64,000 nucleotides of DNA from contig NZ_FVZB01000006.1 of assembly GCF_900166655.1 (NCBI RefSeq), positions 248,001 to 312,000 on the forward strand, in the 5' to 3' direction. Made by a program: the position numbers and the translations under genes. This document shows, piece after piece, positions 35,742-44,237 of this stretch; within the stretch, counting starts at the first letter, position 1, and every line of letters begins with the position of its first letter. Origin of the DNA: Halobacillus hunanensis. Its GTDB lineage: Bacteria > Bacillota > Bacilli > Bacillales > Halobacillaceae. The notes under the pieces were generated by a model, which saw only the letters and a program-made list of their open reading frames with translations, was not told the origin of the DNA and made no database searches.

Positions 35742-35927
35742 TCAGCCACGTAAATTAAAAATAAAGCGAACGGTATCCCAAAAGGGCATAGGAACCATGA
35801 TTATTTTCACTAAAGCAAAGCTAAACAAGCCAAGTAATGGAACGAGCATAAAGATTAATTTCTTTCTTCTCAATGCAAATATGACGGAAATAACTGTAAT
35901 AAGTGAAAGAATGATGACTGGCATCAT
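35742..35927 (-). CDS. Small membrane protein heading the symporter operon (61 aa)
   Basis: Two hydrophobic segments (residues 2-19 and 23-46) and a short basic end; no known family recognised. GGGAGGG stands 7 nt before ATG 35927. It is first in the operon with the DUF4212 and symporter genes (33 nt gap), so it may be an accessory subunit. Confidence 0.55.
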   Translation of the reverse strand: MMPVIILSLITVISVIFALRRKKLIFMLVPLLGLFSFALVKIIMVPMPFWDTVRFIFNLRG

Positions 35928-35947
35928 GGCTAGTCCCTCCCCAAAAT

Positions 35948-35961
35948 TGTAAACGTTATCA
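35948..35961 (-). promoter_or_regulatory. cre site (CcpA operator) before the symporter operon
   Basis: TGTAAACGTTATCA fits the cre consensus TGWNANCGNTNWCA at every defined position. It lies 21-34 nt upstream of the first start codon, downstream of any promoter, a position that gives carbon catabolite repression. Fits uptake of a secondary carbon source. Confidence 0.65.
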
Positions 35962-36105
35962 TTTTACGCAAAAGAAAAAGAGGTTATGATTCCTCTTTCC
36001 CATTATTTCTAATTATTTAAATTTACAGAATATTATGTTTGTTATTATTAGACATATATCGATAAAAGTCAACCATGAAAAATGCCCCATACTATCCAAA
36101 AAGCC

Positions 36106-36144
36106 CCACCTCAGGTCACCCAAAATATGGGTGACCTGAGGTGG
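36106..36144. repeat. 39-bp REP-like palindrome, copy 6 (variant arms)
   Basis: Arms read CCACCTCAGGTCACCC and GGGTGACCTGAGGTGG, loop AAAATAT: both arms carry the same A-to-G/T-to-C change, so pairing is kept. Pairing extends outward through CCAAAAAGCC/GGCTTTTTGG (36096-36154), making a terminator-like stem with T5. Lies between murQ and the symporter operon. Confidence 0.93.
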
Positions 36145-36162
36145 GGCTTTTTGGAAATTTAT

Positions 36163-37068
36163 TTAGTTAGATTCGGCGTGAATGGATTTCCCTATGTGAC
36201 CGTTATATTTGGCTAAAGAAGCGTGTACTTGCTTCCCTTTAAGAGAGGTTAATAGTGCTAAAATAGCTGGTTTAACTGCGCCATATTCGTGAAGCACCTG
36301 CTCTGCCTTCTTCTCAGAAACACCTGTTGCCTCCATAATGATATGCTTCGAGCGAATCTGCAACTTTTGATTAGTCGGCTGCAAATCAACCATTAAATTG
36401 CTGTACACTTTTCCTTGTTTAATCATCGTACCTGTCGACAGCATATTTAAAATTAACTTTTGAGCCGTCCCAGCCTTTAACCGGGTGGAACCTGTAAGGA
36501 CCTCTGGACCTACATCCGCAACCATCGTAAGGTCTGCTTCCTCCTCCATGTCTGATCCCAGTGAGCATACGACCGCCAGCACAAGAGCTCCATGGTTCTT
36601 GGCCTCTTTCATTGCTCCAATCGTATATGGGGTCCGGCCACTTGCCGCAATCCCGATGACCACATCCTGTTGATTCACATTCTTGGCGTTTATGTCCAAT
36701 CGACCTTGTTCCACATCATCCTCGGCTCCTTCAAAAGCACTTGTAATGGCTGCCGGTCCACCAGCAATAAGTGCTTGAACATGTTCAGGGTCTGCACTGA
36801 ATGTGGGAGGACATTCCGAGGCATCAAGAACACCGAGCCGCCCGCTGGTGCCAGCTCCAACGTATATCAAACGCCCCCCTAGCGACATACGTTCGGTAAT
36901 CCTGTCGATAGCGGTGGCAAGCTGAGGAAGAATCTTTCCGATTGCTTGCGGTACAGCATAATCTTCCTCGTTCATCAATTTCACGATTTCCAAACTGCTA
37001 GCCTGGTCAATCTTCAACGTACTTGAGTTTCTTTGCTCTGTAGAAATTTCCTTTATATTCATAGACAA
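36163..37068 (-). CDS. murQ: N-acetylmuramic acid 6-phosphate etherase
   Basis: Cleaves the lactyl ether of MurNAc 6-phosphate to GlcNAc 6-phosphate and lactate in cell-wall recycling. The 301-residue protein has a SIS domain with GRLIYVGAGTSGRLGVLDASE (quoted in part: AGTSGRLGVLDASE) followed by CPPTFS, and the GIAASGRTPYTIGAM and GSTRLKAGTAQKLILNML segments typical of MurQ. Follows the kinase gene by 9 nt in the same operon, opposite a MurR-type regulator. Confidence 0.93.
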   Translation of the reverse strand: MSMNIKEISTEQRNSSTLKIDQASSLEIVKLMNEEDYAVPQAIGKILPQLATAIDRITERMSLGGRLIYVGAGTSGRLGVLDASECPPTFSADPEHVQALIAGGPAAITSAFEGAEDDVEQGRLDINAKNVNQQDVVIGIAASGRTPYTIGAMKEAKNHGALVLAVVCSLGSDMEEEADLTMVADVGPEVLTGSTRLKAGTAQKLILNMLSTGTMIKQGKVYSNLMVDLQPTNQKLQIRSKHIIMEATGVSEKKAEQVLHEYGAVKPAILALLTSLKGKQVHASLAKYNGHIGKSIHAESN

Positions 37069-37077
37069 ATCCCTCTC

Positions 37078-37986
37078 TTATTCAAAAATGCTATGTGAAC
37101 TAGGCGAACTACAGTTTTTCTTTTTCCCAGCCAGCGAATAAGCTCCCATATAAGCGGGCCGTTTAAGATGTCTCACCTCACGAAAAGGGCAGGTGATTTT
37201 CTTAGAAAAAGCAGAAAAAAACTGTTCACTGCCTAGCAATACGTTTCCTGCCACCACAAGTACGGCTTCTTCATCAAGCTCCATCCTGCAGTAAAGCTGT
37301 TCAACCTGTCTGGAAAGTTCACAAGCACCTTCCTGAAGCAGCTGCCATGCCTCCTGATCTCCTTCTATCGCTAATTGATCAATAAATTTAGCAAGAGCAG
37401 CCACACTTGTTTTATCCTGGGCATAAAACCAGCTCTTTATCTCATTTACATCGTAAGCCTCTATAAAGGACATAACTTTTTCACAAAAAGGAGTTTGATC
37501 CAGGTCCATTTCAAGGGTATAGAGTACACGTTTGACAGCAGACCTGCCAAGAGTGTACCCTCCTCCTTCATCTCCAAGTAAGTGGCCCCAGCCCCCTCTG
37601 ATAAACAGTCTTTTGTTTTTTTTGCCTGCATGGACCGTGCCTGTTCCTGCAATCGTAAGAATTCCCTCTTGATCAGGCAAACCTGCTTCATAAGCGAGTT
37701 CCACATCACTAATTACATCTATGTTAGGATTATTCTGCCACGACTTCGGCAGCGTGAGAGAGTCTTTCATCGTCCGATAGCCAGCCATACCGATGACGAT
37801 GTGTTGAATTGGCTGCTTAGACGCTTTCTTGCACGCATCCATCACATTTTCAATATGCTCAAATGCCTTTTGTTCATTAATCAATGGATTCCCATAACCT
37901 GACTCAAAGGTAAAAAGCACCTCTTCTTCATTACTGATCAGCGCGCCTTTCGTTGCTGTGCCGCCCGCATCTATCCCAATAATCAT
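37078..37986 (-). CDS. BadF/BadG-type amino-sugar kinase (MurK/NagK-like)
   Basis: 302-residue ASKHA-fold kinase with phosphate loop GIDAGGTATKGALI at residues 4-17, VIGMAGYRTM, the ADP-binding TIAGTGTVHAG and GGWGHLLGDEGGGY motifs. In this operon it probably phosphorylates MurNAc and/or GlcNAc released from the wall, as MurK does in clostridia. The in-frame ATG at 38118 gives an odd N-terminal extension; AAAGGGAT precedes ATG 37986, which is the family-like start. No MurNAc PTS permease gene is present here. Confidence 0.82.
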   Translation of the reverse strand: MIIGIDAGGTATKGALISNEEEVLFTFESGYGNPLINEQKAFEHIENVMDACKKASKQPIQHIVIGMAGYRTMKDSLTLPKSWQNNPNIDVISDVELAYEAGLPDQEGILTIAGTGTVHAGKKNKRLFIRGGWGHLLGDEGGGYTLGRSAVKRVLYTLEMDLDQTPFCEKVMSFIEAYDVNEIKSWFYAQDKTSVAALAKFIDQLAIEGDQEAWQLLQEGACELSRQVEQLYCRMELDEEAVLVVAGNVLLGSEQFFSAFSKKITCPFREVRHLKRPAYMGAYSLAGKKKNCSSPSSHSIFE

Positions 37987-38081
37987 GAATGTATCCCTTT
38001 GCAAAGTTGAAGCCGTTTTTGTTTCATTAAAGTTATTCGTCCTCTTTTTCTCATGAAAAACGCCTCCTACAGCATATAATT

Positions 38082-38117
38082 TCAAACTATACAAATTATT
38101 ATTGAAATTTAATTTCA
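38082..38117. promoter_or_regulatory. Candidate operator of the murK-murQ / murR divergent region
   Basis: AATTTCAA at 38082-38089 and TGAAATTTAATTTCA at 38103-38117 form inverted repeats in the divergent gap. An RpiR-type regulator encoded next door could bind here. Based on symmetry and place only. Confidence 0.3.
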
Positions 38118-38238
38118 TTATACCATATACTTATTCTATGATGTAAGCGTTTTTATTTGCTACTATGTTTATAGATCTTCAGAAAGATGAACTACAGTAA
38201 CGGCAACATTAGAATAGATTGTATGAGGAGGAATAGTC

Positions 38239-39090
38239 ATGGCCTACATATCAGGCGGACTCGCCATGTTGAGAAGTGTGGTAAGCGACCTCCCCACTTC
38301 CGAACAAAAAATCGCCAACTATATTTTATCTACACCAGAAACTGTCGTAACCATGACCGTAAAACAATTAGCAGAACAAAGTAAGACAAGCTCTGCTGCT
38401 GTTATACGTTTATGTAAATCACTTGATTTAAAAGGATTTCAGGAACTAAAGATGAGAATCGCCGGGGATGTACAGAAGCAATCCACATCGGAATACAGGG
38501 ATATAAACGAAGGAGAGTCTGTGCACCACATCATTGGTCAAATGACTCAGAATGGGATTGAAATCATAAAGGAAACGGAAGAAATGCTGCGACTTGAGGA
38601 TGTAGAGGAAGCGGTTGCCACCATTCATGAAGCGGGTTCCATTCACCTGTTTGGAATTGGGGCATCAGGTCTTGTGGCAGCAGATGGCCAGCAGAAATTC
38701 CTGCGTGCCGGTCGATATGTTTTTTGTTTACAGGACCCACACATGGCCTATACCACACTCTCAAATGCGAAAGAAAAGGATGTCGCGATTGCCGTTTCAT
38801 TTTCAGGTGAGACGAATGAAGTGATCCAATTCTTACGGCTGGCCAAAAAAAACGGCATGAAAACAATTAGCATTACCAAATATGGATCTTCAACAATATC
38901 CCAACTTGCTGATATCCCTCTCTACACATCCGCAACCCAGGAGGCGATGATCCGCAGTGCCGCGACAAGTTCCAGGCTCGCCCAGCTTCACGTAGTGGAC
39001 ATCTTATTTATGAGTTATGTGTCCAACTACTATGAAGAAGTCGTTGAATATCTGGACCGCTCCCGAGCAGCCATCGACGAACAAAAATAA
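38239..39090 (+). CDS. MurR/RpiR-family transcriptional regulator
   Basis: 283-residue regulator with an N-terminal RpiR HTH (residues 1-75; LPTSEQKIANYILSTPE, then TSSAAVIRLCKSLDLKGFQEL) and a C-terminal SIS domain (about 125-255; HLFGIGASGLVAADGQQKF, SFSGETNEVI) that senses a sugar phosphate. Divergent from murK-murQ, so it most likely controls them in response to MurNAc 6-phosphate. AGGAGG precedes ATG 38239. A palindrome copy follows in place of a terminator. Confidence 0.88.
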   Translation: MAYISGGLAMLRSVVSDLPTSEQKIANYILSTPETVVTMTVKQLAEQSKTSSAAVIRLCKSLDLKGFQELKMRIAGDVQKQSTSEYRDINEGESVHHIIGQMTQNGIEIIKETEEMLRLEDVEEAVATIHEAGSIHLFGIGASGLVAADGQQKFLRAGRYVFCLQDPHMAYTTLSNAKEKDVAIAVSFSGETNEVIQFLRLAKKNGMKTISITKYGSSTISQLADIPLYTSATQEAMIRSAATSSRLAQLHVVDILFMSYVSNYYEEVVEYLDRSRAAIDEQK

Positions 39091-39104
39091 CATGGAAAAA
39101 AACA

Positions 39105-39143
39105 CCACCTCAGGTCATCCAAAATTTGGATGACCTGAGGTGG
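39105..39143. repeat. 39-bp REP-like palindrome, copy 7
   Basis: Perfect arms with loop AAAATTT. An A7 run on the left (T7 on the minus strand) makes it a terminator-like hairpin for the convergent nuclease gene, whose stop is 14 nt to the right. Confidence 0.93.
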
Positions 39144-39157
39144 TTAATTTAGGTAAT

Positions 39158-42100
39158 TTACTTGTGAAAGTCGGGGTGAGTGCCTTTACCTTTTTTCACA
39201 TGAATCTGGGCAACCATTGGATCGTGGTCACTGGCACGCCCACTTGCTTCAGAAAAATCAGCATTGATATGAACAGCATCTATTTTTGTATCTTTTGCTA
39301 AATGATCACTGACAAGAATGTGATCGAGTACTTGCGAGTTCCCCTGGTAAATATAAGAGTAGCGATCTTCAGTCGGGAGTTGCTTAACCATATTGGTTAG
39401 ATCATCGCCTGCAAGTGTTTGCAATGGATTTGAGAACACAAAGTCATTCAAATCCCCGAGCACCACTACATTCTCACGCTTCACTTCCTCATCGACCTCT
39501 TCAACAAAATTATTTACGACCTCAGCCTGCTCAATACGCTGCTCTTCACTTCCCAGCACAACAGGATGTTCAGCTCCAAACAACGCACCATCACCGCCTT
39601 TTGAATTAAAGTGATTGGCGATAACGATCACTTTTTCACCATTAAAATTGAATTCTGCAGCCAGCGGCTTACGAGAATCATCAAACGCGTCATTCAGTGG
39701 ATCAATACGGCCCGGGTTTAGCGTCAACCCATTTTCGTTGACATCAACAGCCGTGACCGCGTCGCCCTTCGGCTTATCAGTCAGCGATACACGCTCTGGA
39801 TTATAAAGAAAACCTACACGAATATTTCCACCAGGCTGCCCGCCGTCCATCTTATCAACTGGATTAATATTCACGAACTTATAGCTTGGCCCGCCAGCAG
39901 CTTCAATGGCTTCAATCAATTCTTGATAACTCTTATTTGCAGCAACCGTTCCATCATCTGTCGGTCCATTATTATCCTGAATTTCAGTCAGCCCGACAAT
40001 ATCAGGACTGTTCAAGTTTTTCACCAATGCCTCGCCCAATCGAGCGGCCTTCTCCGGATCACCCGCGGCGGAGAAATTTTCAACGTTATAACCTGCCACA
40101 GTCAGCTTTTGTTTCGAACTCTTAAGATCCGTCACTTCCCGCTCTGTGCCGCCATCCTTCAATTCAGGAAAATCTCCTGTCGGACGAATCTTGAAATTAC
40201 TATAGTCATAGCTGACCACACCCGTGATCATTTCCGTAAAGTAATCCCCAGTAACAGCGTCAATCCCAAGCCCATCCACATCTATCAAGAGACGCTCAGG
40301 ATTATAATCATTCGGTGAAATGAGCAGACCCTCAGCACGAGTAAGCCGCTGATCTTCACTAGTTTCCCCATACACCGCGAGCTCTTCATATTTTACAGGA
40401 GCGGCAACCGTAGCATCCTTAATCCCAATTAACATCCCTTCAAGACTTTCGTAAAAGTCCAAGCCATCCTCTTTCGCATCGAACGACTCCATGCCATCAT
40501 TTTCAATTACTTCCGTAGGCTGATTCCGGTCCACCCCTAACACGATTGGATCCGGAAGTTCGGTTCCACCCTTTGTTACGCTTACTTCTGACGCACTAAT
40601 TTGAGTTGTTAATAAATCCTCTGCATCAGAGTAGCCTTCTTCCCGCCATTCAGTTACTTCACCAGCTACCTCTACATGATCGCCCACCTCTGCTGTACCT
40701 GATCGGTCATACACATAGATCCCTTCAGATGTAGCCACGTTGTCATCAGGGTTAAGACTTTGCATGTAGAAACCATTTGATCCATCAAGTTTTGTTACAA
40801 CACCTGCTACATGCTCAACGACATTACCTTCGTATGGGGACGTATGACTCGCACCTTGAATGTCATGGATCTCAACATCATCCAGTGGCTTCAGCACCTC
40901 GTACTCAAAGGTTGAAATTGGACTTACTTCCCCTGTTTCTTTTACAACAACTGCCTTAATGGTTGTATCCTGCTCAATTGTAATTGGCTCAGTATACGTA
41001 ATACTGCTTGGCGTTGGTTTTGAGCCATCTTTTGTATAATGGATGGCCGCATTTGATTGGGCAGTGTACAGTTCCACTGCCTCACCCTCTACAAGGGAAC
41101 CTGACGATGGATTAGCCTGAACAGCAAACACTTCTTTGACAATATCCCGTGCATTACGAGGAACCAGTCGATATTCATTAAAACTGTAATTGACGACACC
41201 AGCAATTTGCTCATATGTTTTTCCAACTTCTAATGCATTTTCGTCGTTAGGTGTAATCGTAAATGTTCCTGCTGCGTCCTGTACGGTGAAATCACCGTAA
41301 CTATTTTTGGATAGAACCTCTACCCCACTCACCTGAACGAACTCACCCTCAATCGTTTCACCTTCATTTTGGGAAAATTGTTGAGAAGTTACGTTCTGGG
41401 GAGCAGGGAGACCAGCCTCCTCCGTGACGACTTCTACATTCGCTGACGAAGCAAGAATCTGCTGCATCCCATAATAATCAGAGAACTCGCCTGTGGCGGT
41501 CACTTCATCGCCTGCCTCAGCAGATAAACCGGGAGCACGAACAATAATGCCTCCTGTTTCATCCTGAATGTACAGATTTGTTTGACCGCCAGTTTCAAAA
41601 GCAGCCGTTGCAATTCCTTTTACCTTAACAGTTGCTCCTGGTTCACTTGTCCGCGCATCCTCAATTGATTGCAGCTCTACTTCAGGAACCTCCGGCATTT
41701 GATAGCTTCCTAGATACTCCGCCGTGTCCTTGGCATAGCTGTCCCATTCCTCTGCTGTTTCAAAAGTGTCGCCTGAATTTTTGTCCCCCGCCGTTACAGA
41801 TTCCTTACGAACAAGTGTGACATCACCTGCAAACGATTCTTCGCTGCCAATTTGACCGATTGAATCAACTACCATGCCCTCTTTCTTTAGGACAAGGGGA
41901 TCATTTCCATTAAAATTAACCGCAGAATTGTTAGTGGCATCCGCACTTGCTAAAATCTCTTGATTCGCCCGACTATTAGCTGCCACGAAAACTTCACCGC
42001 TTGGAAGTGTACCAGATAATTCGAAAGTACCCGTCGGCTCCTGGGAGCCGTTTGCATACATTTCGATGGTGTAGGCAGACAAATCTATTGTACTGCCCGT

Positions 42101-42268
42101 TCCGTTATAGATTTCTATCGCTTTATTATAACTGCTTCCCTCTATGTATTCTGAGAAAAATAAGTCGTTTGGTGCTTCCGCAGCGTGACTTTGAGAAACC
42201 GAACCTGCAAATGGACTTAATGCTATTACAGCTGCCAGGCCAGTGACAACCGTCTTTTTAATACTCAT
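39158..42268 (-). CDS. Large secreted nuclease with lamin-tail, OB-fold and EEP domains
   Basis: 1036-residue secreted protein. Residues 1-29 are a signal peptide (MSIKKTVVTGLAAVIAL...SHAAE). Then come a lamin-tail domain (about 30-145; LFFSEYIEGSSYNKAIEIYN), YhcR-type OB-fold domains (about 195-390 and 480-590), a chitobiase/hexosaminidase C-terminal-like unit (about 395-475; IHYTKDGSKPTPSS), and a C-terminal endonuclease/exonuclease/phosphatase domain (about 725-1025; AGYNVENFSA, GLTEIQDN, ANHFNSKGGD, LGDLNDF, ASDHDPM). It resembles extracellular DNases that recover phosphate or remodel biofilm DNA. AGGAGG lies just before ATG 42268; the ORF extends upstream without support. No LPXTG anchor. 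Confidence 0.85.
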   Translation of the reverse strand: MSIKKTVVTGLAAVIALSPFAGSVSQSHAAEAPNDLFFSEYIEGSSYNKAIEIYNGTGSTIDLSAYTIEMYANGSQEPTGTFELSGTLPSGEVFVAANSRANQEILASADATNNSAVNFNGNDPLVLKKEGMVVDSIGQIGSEESFAGDVTLVRKESVTAGDKNSGDTFETAEEWDSYAKDTAEYLGSYQMPEVPEVELQSIEDARTSEPGATVKVKGIATAAFETGGQTNLYIQDETGGIIVRAPGLSAEAGDEVTATGEFSDYYGMQQILASSANVEVVTEEAGLPAPQNVTSQQFSQNEGETIEGEFVQVSGVEVLSKNSYGDFTVQDAAGTFTITPNDENALEVGKTYEQIAGVVNYSFNEYRLVPRNARDIVKEVFAVQANPSSGSLVEGEAVELYTAQSNAAIHYTKDGSKPTPSSITYTEPITIEQDTTIKAVVVKETGEVSPISTFEYEVLKPLDDVEIHDIQGASHTSPYEGNVVEHVAGVVTKLDGSNGFYMQSLNPDDNVATSEGIYVYDRSGTAEVGDHVEVAGEVTEWREEGYSDAEDLLTTQISASEVSVTKGGTELPDPIVLGVDRNQPTEVIENDGMESFDAKEDGLDFYESLEGMLIGIKDATVAAPVKYEELAVYGETSEDQRLTRAEGLLISPNDYNPERLLIDVDGLGIDAVTGDYFTEMITGVVSYDYSNFKIRPTGDFPELKDGGTEREVTDLKSSKQKLTVAGYNVENFSAAGDPEKAARLGEALVKNLNSPDIVGLTEIQDNNGPTDDGTVAANKSYQELIEAIEAAGGPSYKFVNINPVDKMDGGQPGGNIRVGFLYNPERVSLTDKPKGDAVTAVDVNENGLTLNPGRIDPLNDAFDDSRKPLAAEFNFNGEKVIVIANHFNSKGGDGALFGAEHPVVLGSEEQRIEQAEVVNNFVEEVDEEVKRENVVVLGDLNDFVFSNPLQTLAGDDLTNMVKQLPTEDRYSYIYQGNSQVLDHILVSDHLAKDTKIDAVHINADFSEASGRASDHDPMVAQIHVKKGKGTHPDFHK

Positions 42269-42434
42269 TTCATTCCTCCTAAATAAGTTATAAAAATCTA
42301 TCAATCTTTCCCAAGTATAAAAGATAATCCTCCCCCATATTGACCTTTTTTCTGTAAAAATTACAAATTGCGCCAAAAGACACAACACAAGACGTCTGAC
42401 CACTAGAACCATCCAGCCTATTTATATCCATTAT

Positions 42435-42452
42435 CTGGATGACCTGAGGTGG
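42435..42452. repeat. Partial REP-like palindrome, copy 8 (right arm only)
   Basis: CTGGATGACCTGAGGTGG, an intact right arm with two loop bases. The left arm is nearly lost; only an ATCCAG (42411-42416) remains about 18 nt to the left. Lies in the 312-nt gap between the divergent nuclease and DsbA-like genes, where I see no other gene. Confidence 0.8.
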
Positions 42453-42581
42453 AATTATATTCCAATAATAAGTATTACCTGTTTTTCTAGGTGTTTCACG
42501 ACTTCTCGATCAGATTAATGGCATTTCACTTAATTGCCTCGTAAAATAAATGTGTGAAGAATTAACTATGAGGTGATCAAC

Positions 42582-43310
42582 ATGAAAATAGAAATTTGGT
42601 CGGACTTTGTTTGTCCGTTTTGTTATATTGGAAAGCGTCGACTTGAAGAGGCTCTTTCACAGATAGCTGAAGGTGAACAGACAGAGATCGTCTATAAGAG
42701 CTTTGAGCTTGACCCGCAAGCAGAGAAAAACACAGGAATGTCTAATGCTGAAAAATTGGCTTCCAAGTATGGGAAAAGCATGGAAGAGGCCAAGCAAATG
42801 AATAAAAACATGGAACAACAAGCGACCAGCGTTGGGTTGAAATACAACTTGGACACAGCAGTTCCTACTAATACATTCGACGCCCACCGCTTAGCTAAAT
42901 TCGCGGAGAGTAGGGGGCTTGGTAAGGAAGCAACAGAACGATTTTTCCAAGCTGTTCTCACCGATTCAGAGGATGTTGGTGATCACGATACACTAATCAA
43001 ACTTGCACAAGACATAGGACTTCACAAGACTGATGTCAGTGATGTACTTTCAAGTGAACAATTTGGTGAGCTGGTTCGTGCGGAGGAAGCAGAAGCAAGA
43101 GAAATAGGCGTTCAAGGCGTGCCTTTTTTCGTCATTAACAGAAAGTATGCTATTTCTGGAGCTCAGCCTACCGAAGTTTTTGTACAAAGCTTACAGAAAG
43201 TGATGGAGGAAGAAAAGCAATCGCCTGCCTTTCAAAACTTAACTGATGACAAACAGGGAGAAGCCTGTACAGATGAAAGCTGCGACGTCCCGCCGAAAAA
43301 CGACAACTAA
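42582..43310 (+). CDS. DsbA-family FrnE-like oxidoreductase
   Basis: 242-residue thioredoxin-fold protein without a signal peptide. It has the active-site CPFC motif in SDFVCPFCYIGKRRL (residues 8-22), an all-helical insertion, and the cis-Pro loop QGVPFFVINRKYAISGAQP near residue 185. This is the 2-hydroxychromene-2-carboxylate isomerase/FrnE branch of DsbA, cytoplasmic thiol-redox enzymes linked to oxidative stress. A second Cys pair near the C-terminus (CTDESC) is notable. GAGGTG precedes ATG 42582. Confidence 0.85.
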   Translation: MKIEIWSDFVCPFCYIGKRRLEEALSQIAEGEQTEIVYKSFELDPQAEKNTGMSNAEKLASKYGKSMEEAKQMNKNMEQQATSVGLKYNLDTAVPTNTFDAHRLAKFAESRGLGKEATERFFQAVLTDSEDVGDHDTLIKLAQDIGLHKTDVSDVLSSEQFGELVRAEEAEAREIGVQGVPFFVINRKYAISGAQPTEVFVQSLQKVMEEEKQSPAFQNLTDDKQGEACTDESCDVPPKNDN

Positions 43311-43322
43311 TCCCAATTAATT

Positions 43323-43361
43323 CCACCTCAGGTCATCCAGAATCTGGATGACCTGAGGTGG
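43323..43361. repeat. 39-bp REP-like palindrome, copy 9
   Basis: Perfect arms with loop AGAATCT, pairing extended by AATTCC-like/GGAAATT flanks, and T6 on the right. Exactly between the convergent DsbA-like and thioesterase genes, 13 nt from each stop. Loop shared with copies 11 and 12. Confidence 0.93.
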
Positions 43362-43374
43362 AAATTTTTTCTTT

Positions 43375-43848
43375 TTATCGTAAACTGGCACGACTGCGGC
43401 GATACTCTTTTCTCGCAGGAGCTGTTTGATGCAACCTTATTTCTTCACTCGTTTCAGGGATGACTTGTGGAACTGGTGTTGGTTTTCCTTCTGAATCTAC
43501 AGCAACCATCGTTAAGAACGATTCAGTTGTCACCATCTTCTCCCCCTTTAATAAGTCATCAGCAAACACCTTTACATACACTTCCATTGATGACCTTCCC
43601 GCTGACGTAACAAACGCTTCCAAAGTCAGCGCATCGCCTACCTTAGCCGAAGATAGGAAATCCACGGAGTCAATCGATGCCGTAACAACAACACAATTAG
43701 AGTGTTTCATAGCCGTTAAAGCTGCAATTTCATCGATATAAGCAAGCACTTTCCCTCCAAAAATCGTATCCAGATGATTGGTATCTGGAGGCAGAACTAA
43801 ACGTGTTTGTGTCATTTTCGAAGCATTTACCGGTAAAGCACTTTTCAC
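43375..43848 (-). CDS. Acyl-CoA thioesterase, YkhA-like hotdog fold
   Basis: 157-residue hotdog-fold hydrolase of acyl-CoA thioesters. Motifs: VLPPDTNHLDTIFGGKVLAYIDEIAALTA near residues 16-45 (quoted in part: PPDTNHLDTIFGGKVLAYID), the segment with the catalytic Asp in VVTASIDSVDFL. The ORF is open upstream to TTG 43893; GAGAGGGTGG stands before GTG 43848, giving an N-terminus like B. subtilis YkhA, so I choose that. A cobalamin riboswitch and terminator lie upstream on the same strand; whether they control this gene is unclear. Confidence 0.85.
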   Translation of the reverse strand: MKSALPVNASKMTQTRLVLPPDTNHLDTIFGGKVLAYIDEIAALTAMKHSNCVVVTASIDSVDFLSSAKVGDALTLEAFVTSAGRSSMEVYVKVFADDLLKGEKMVTTESFLTMVAVDSEGKPTPVPQVIPETSEEIRLHQTAPARKEYRRSRASLR

Positions 43849-43914
43849 TACTTTCCACCCTCTCAAGTTAGCTCTTACGCTGTTTTCTTCCAAAAAGACA
43901 ACTCAAAACGCAAT

Positions 43915-43940
43915 AAAAAACATCTTCCTGGAGAAGATGC
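43915..43940 (-). terminator. Terminator between cobalamin riboswitch and thioesterase gene
   Basis: On the minus strand CATCTTC-TCCAG-GAAGATG is followed by TTTTTTATTG. It stands about 100 nt after the riboswitch aptamer, and may be the expression platform or the end of a former transcript. Confidence 0.65.
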
Positions 43941-44035
43941 GGTTTTATCATGAGCAGTTATAAGGGATCAGCAAGAAAAAATAGATACCTCATCACGTAA
44001 CACCCTCCTATCTCCCGTAGGATTAACATGTTCTT

Positions 44036-44198
44036 CTTTATGGCAGGTCTCCTGGCTCAGAATCAACAGCCTTTTCTCCTTCCCGTCTCGGTTAAGAAAC
44101 AGTGGAATTCAGAAATGCCTCCTCTATACAGTGGCGGGACCGCGTTGGAATTGCACCAATCTTCCCTTTTCAGCTTCAATCATGAAGCCACCATAAAG
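44036..44198 (-). ncRNA. Cobalamin riboswitch (AdoCbl-type)
   Basis: The minus strand shows the B12 box GAGCCAGGAGACCTGCC (44045-44061), the conserved core GGTGCAATTCC and GCGGTCCCGCCACTGT, and a closing P1 stem formed by CTTTATGG (44198-44191) and CCATAAAG (44043-44036). These are the hallmarks of the cobalamin aptamer. Normally it controls vitamin B12 uptake or synthesis genes, or B12-independent enzymes. Here the next items downstream are an 11-codon ORF with a GGAGG site (43993-43958), a terminator and then a thioesterase gene, so the usual target is missing. Confidence 0.92.
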
Positions 44199-44237
44199 CC
44201 TATTAAATTTTGTTTGAGGATAATTGTCCTCCTCTTC

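Noticed and set aside
39393-40318. Several plus-strand ORFs within the nuclease gene
   Set aside because: They overlap a clear minus-strand domain-rich gene and have Ser/Pro-rich shadow composition without start signals.
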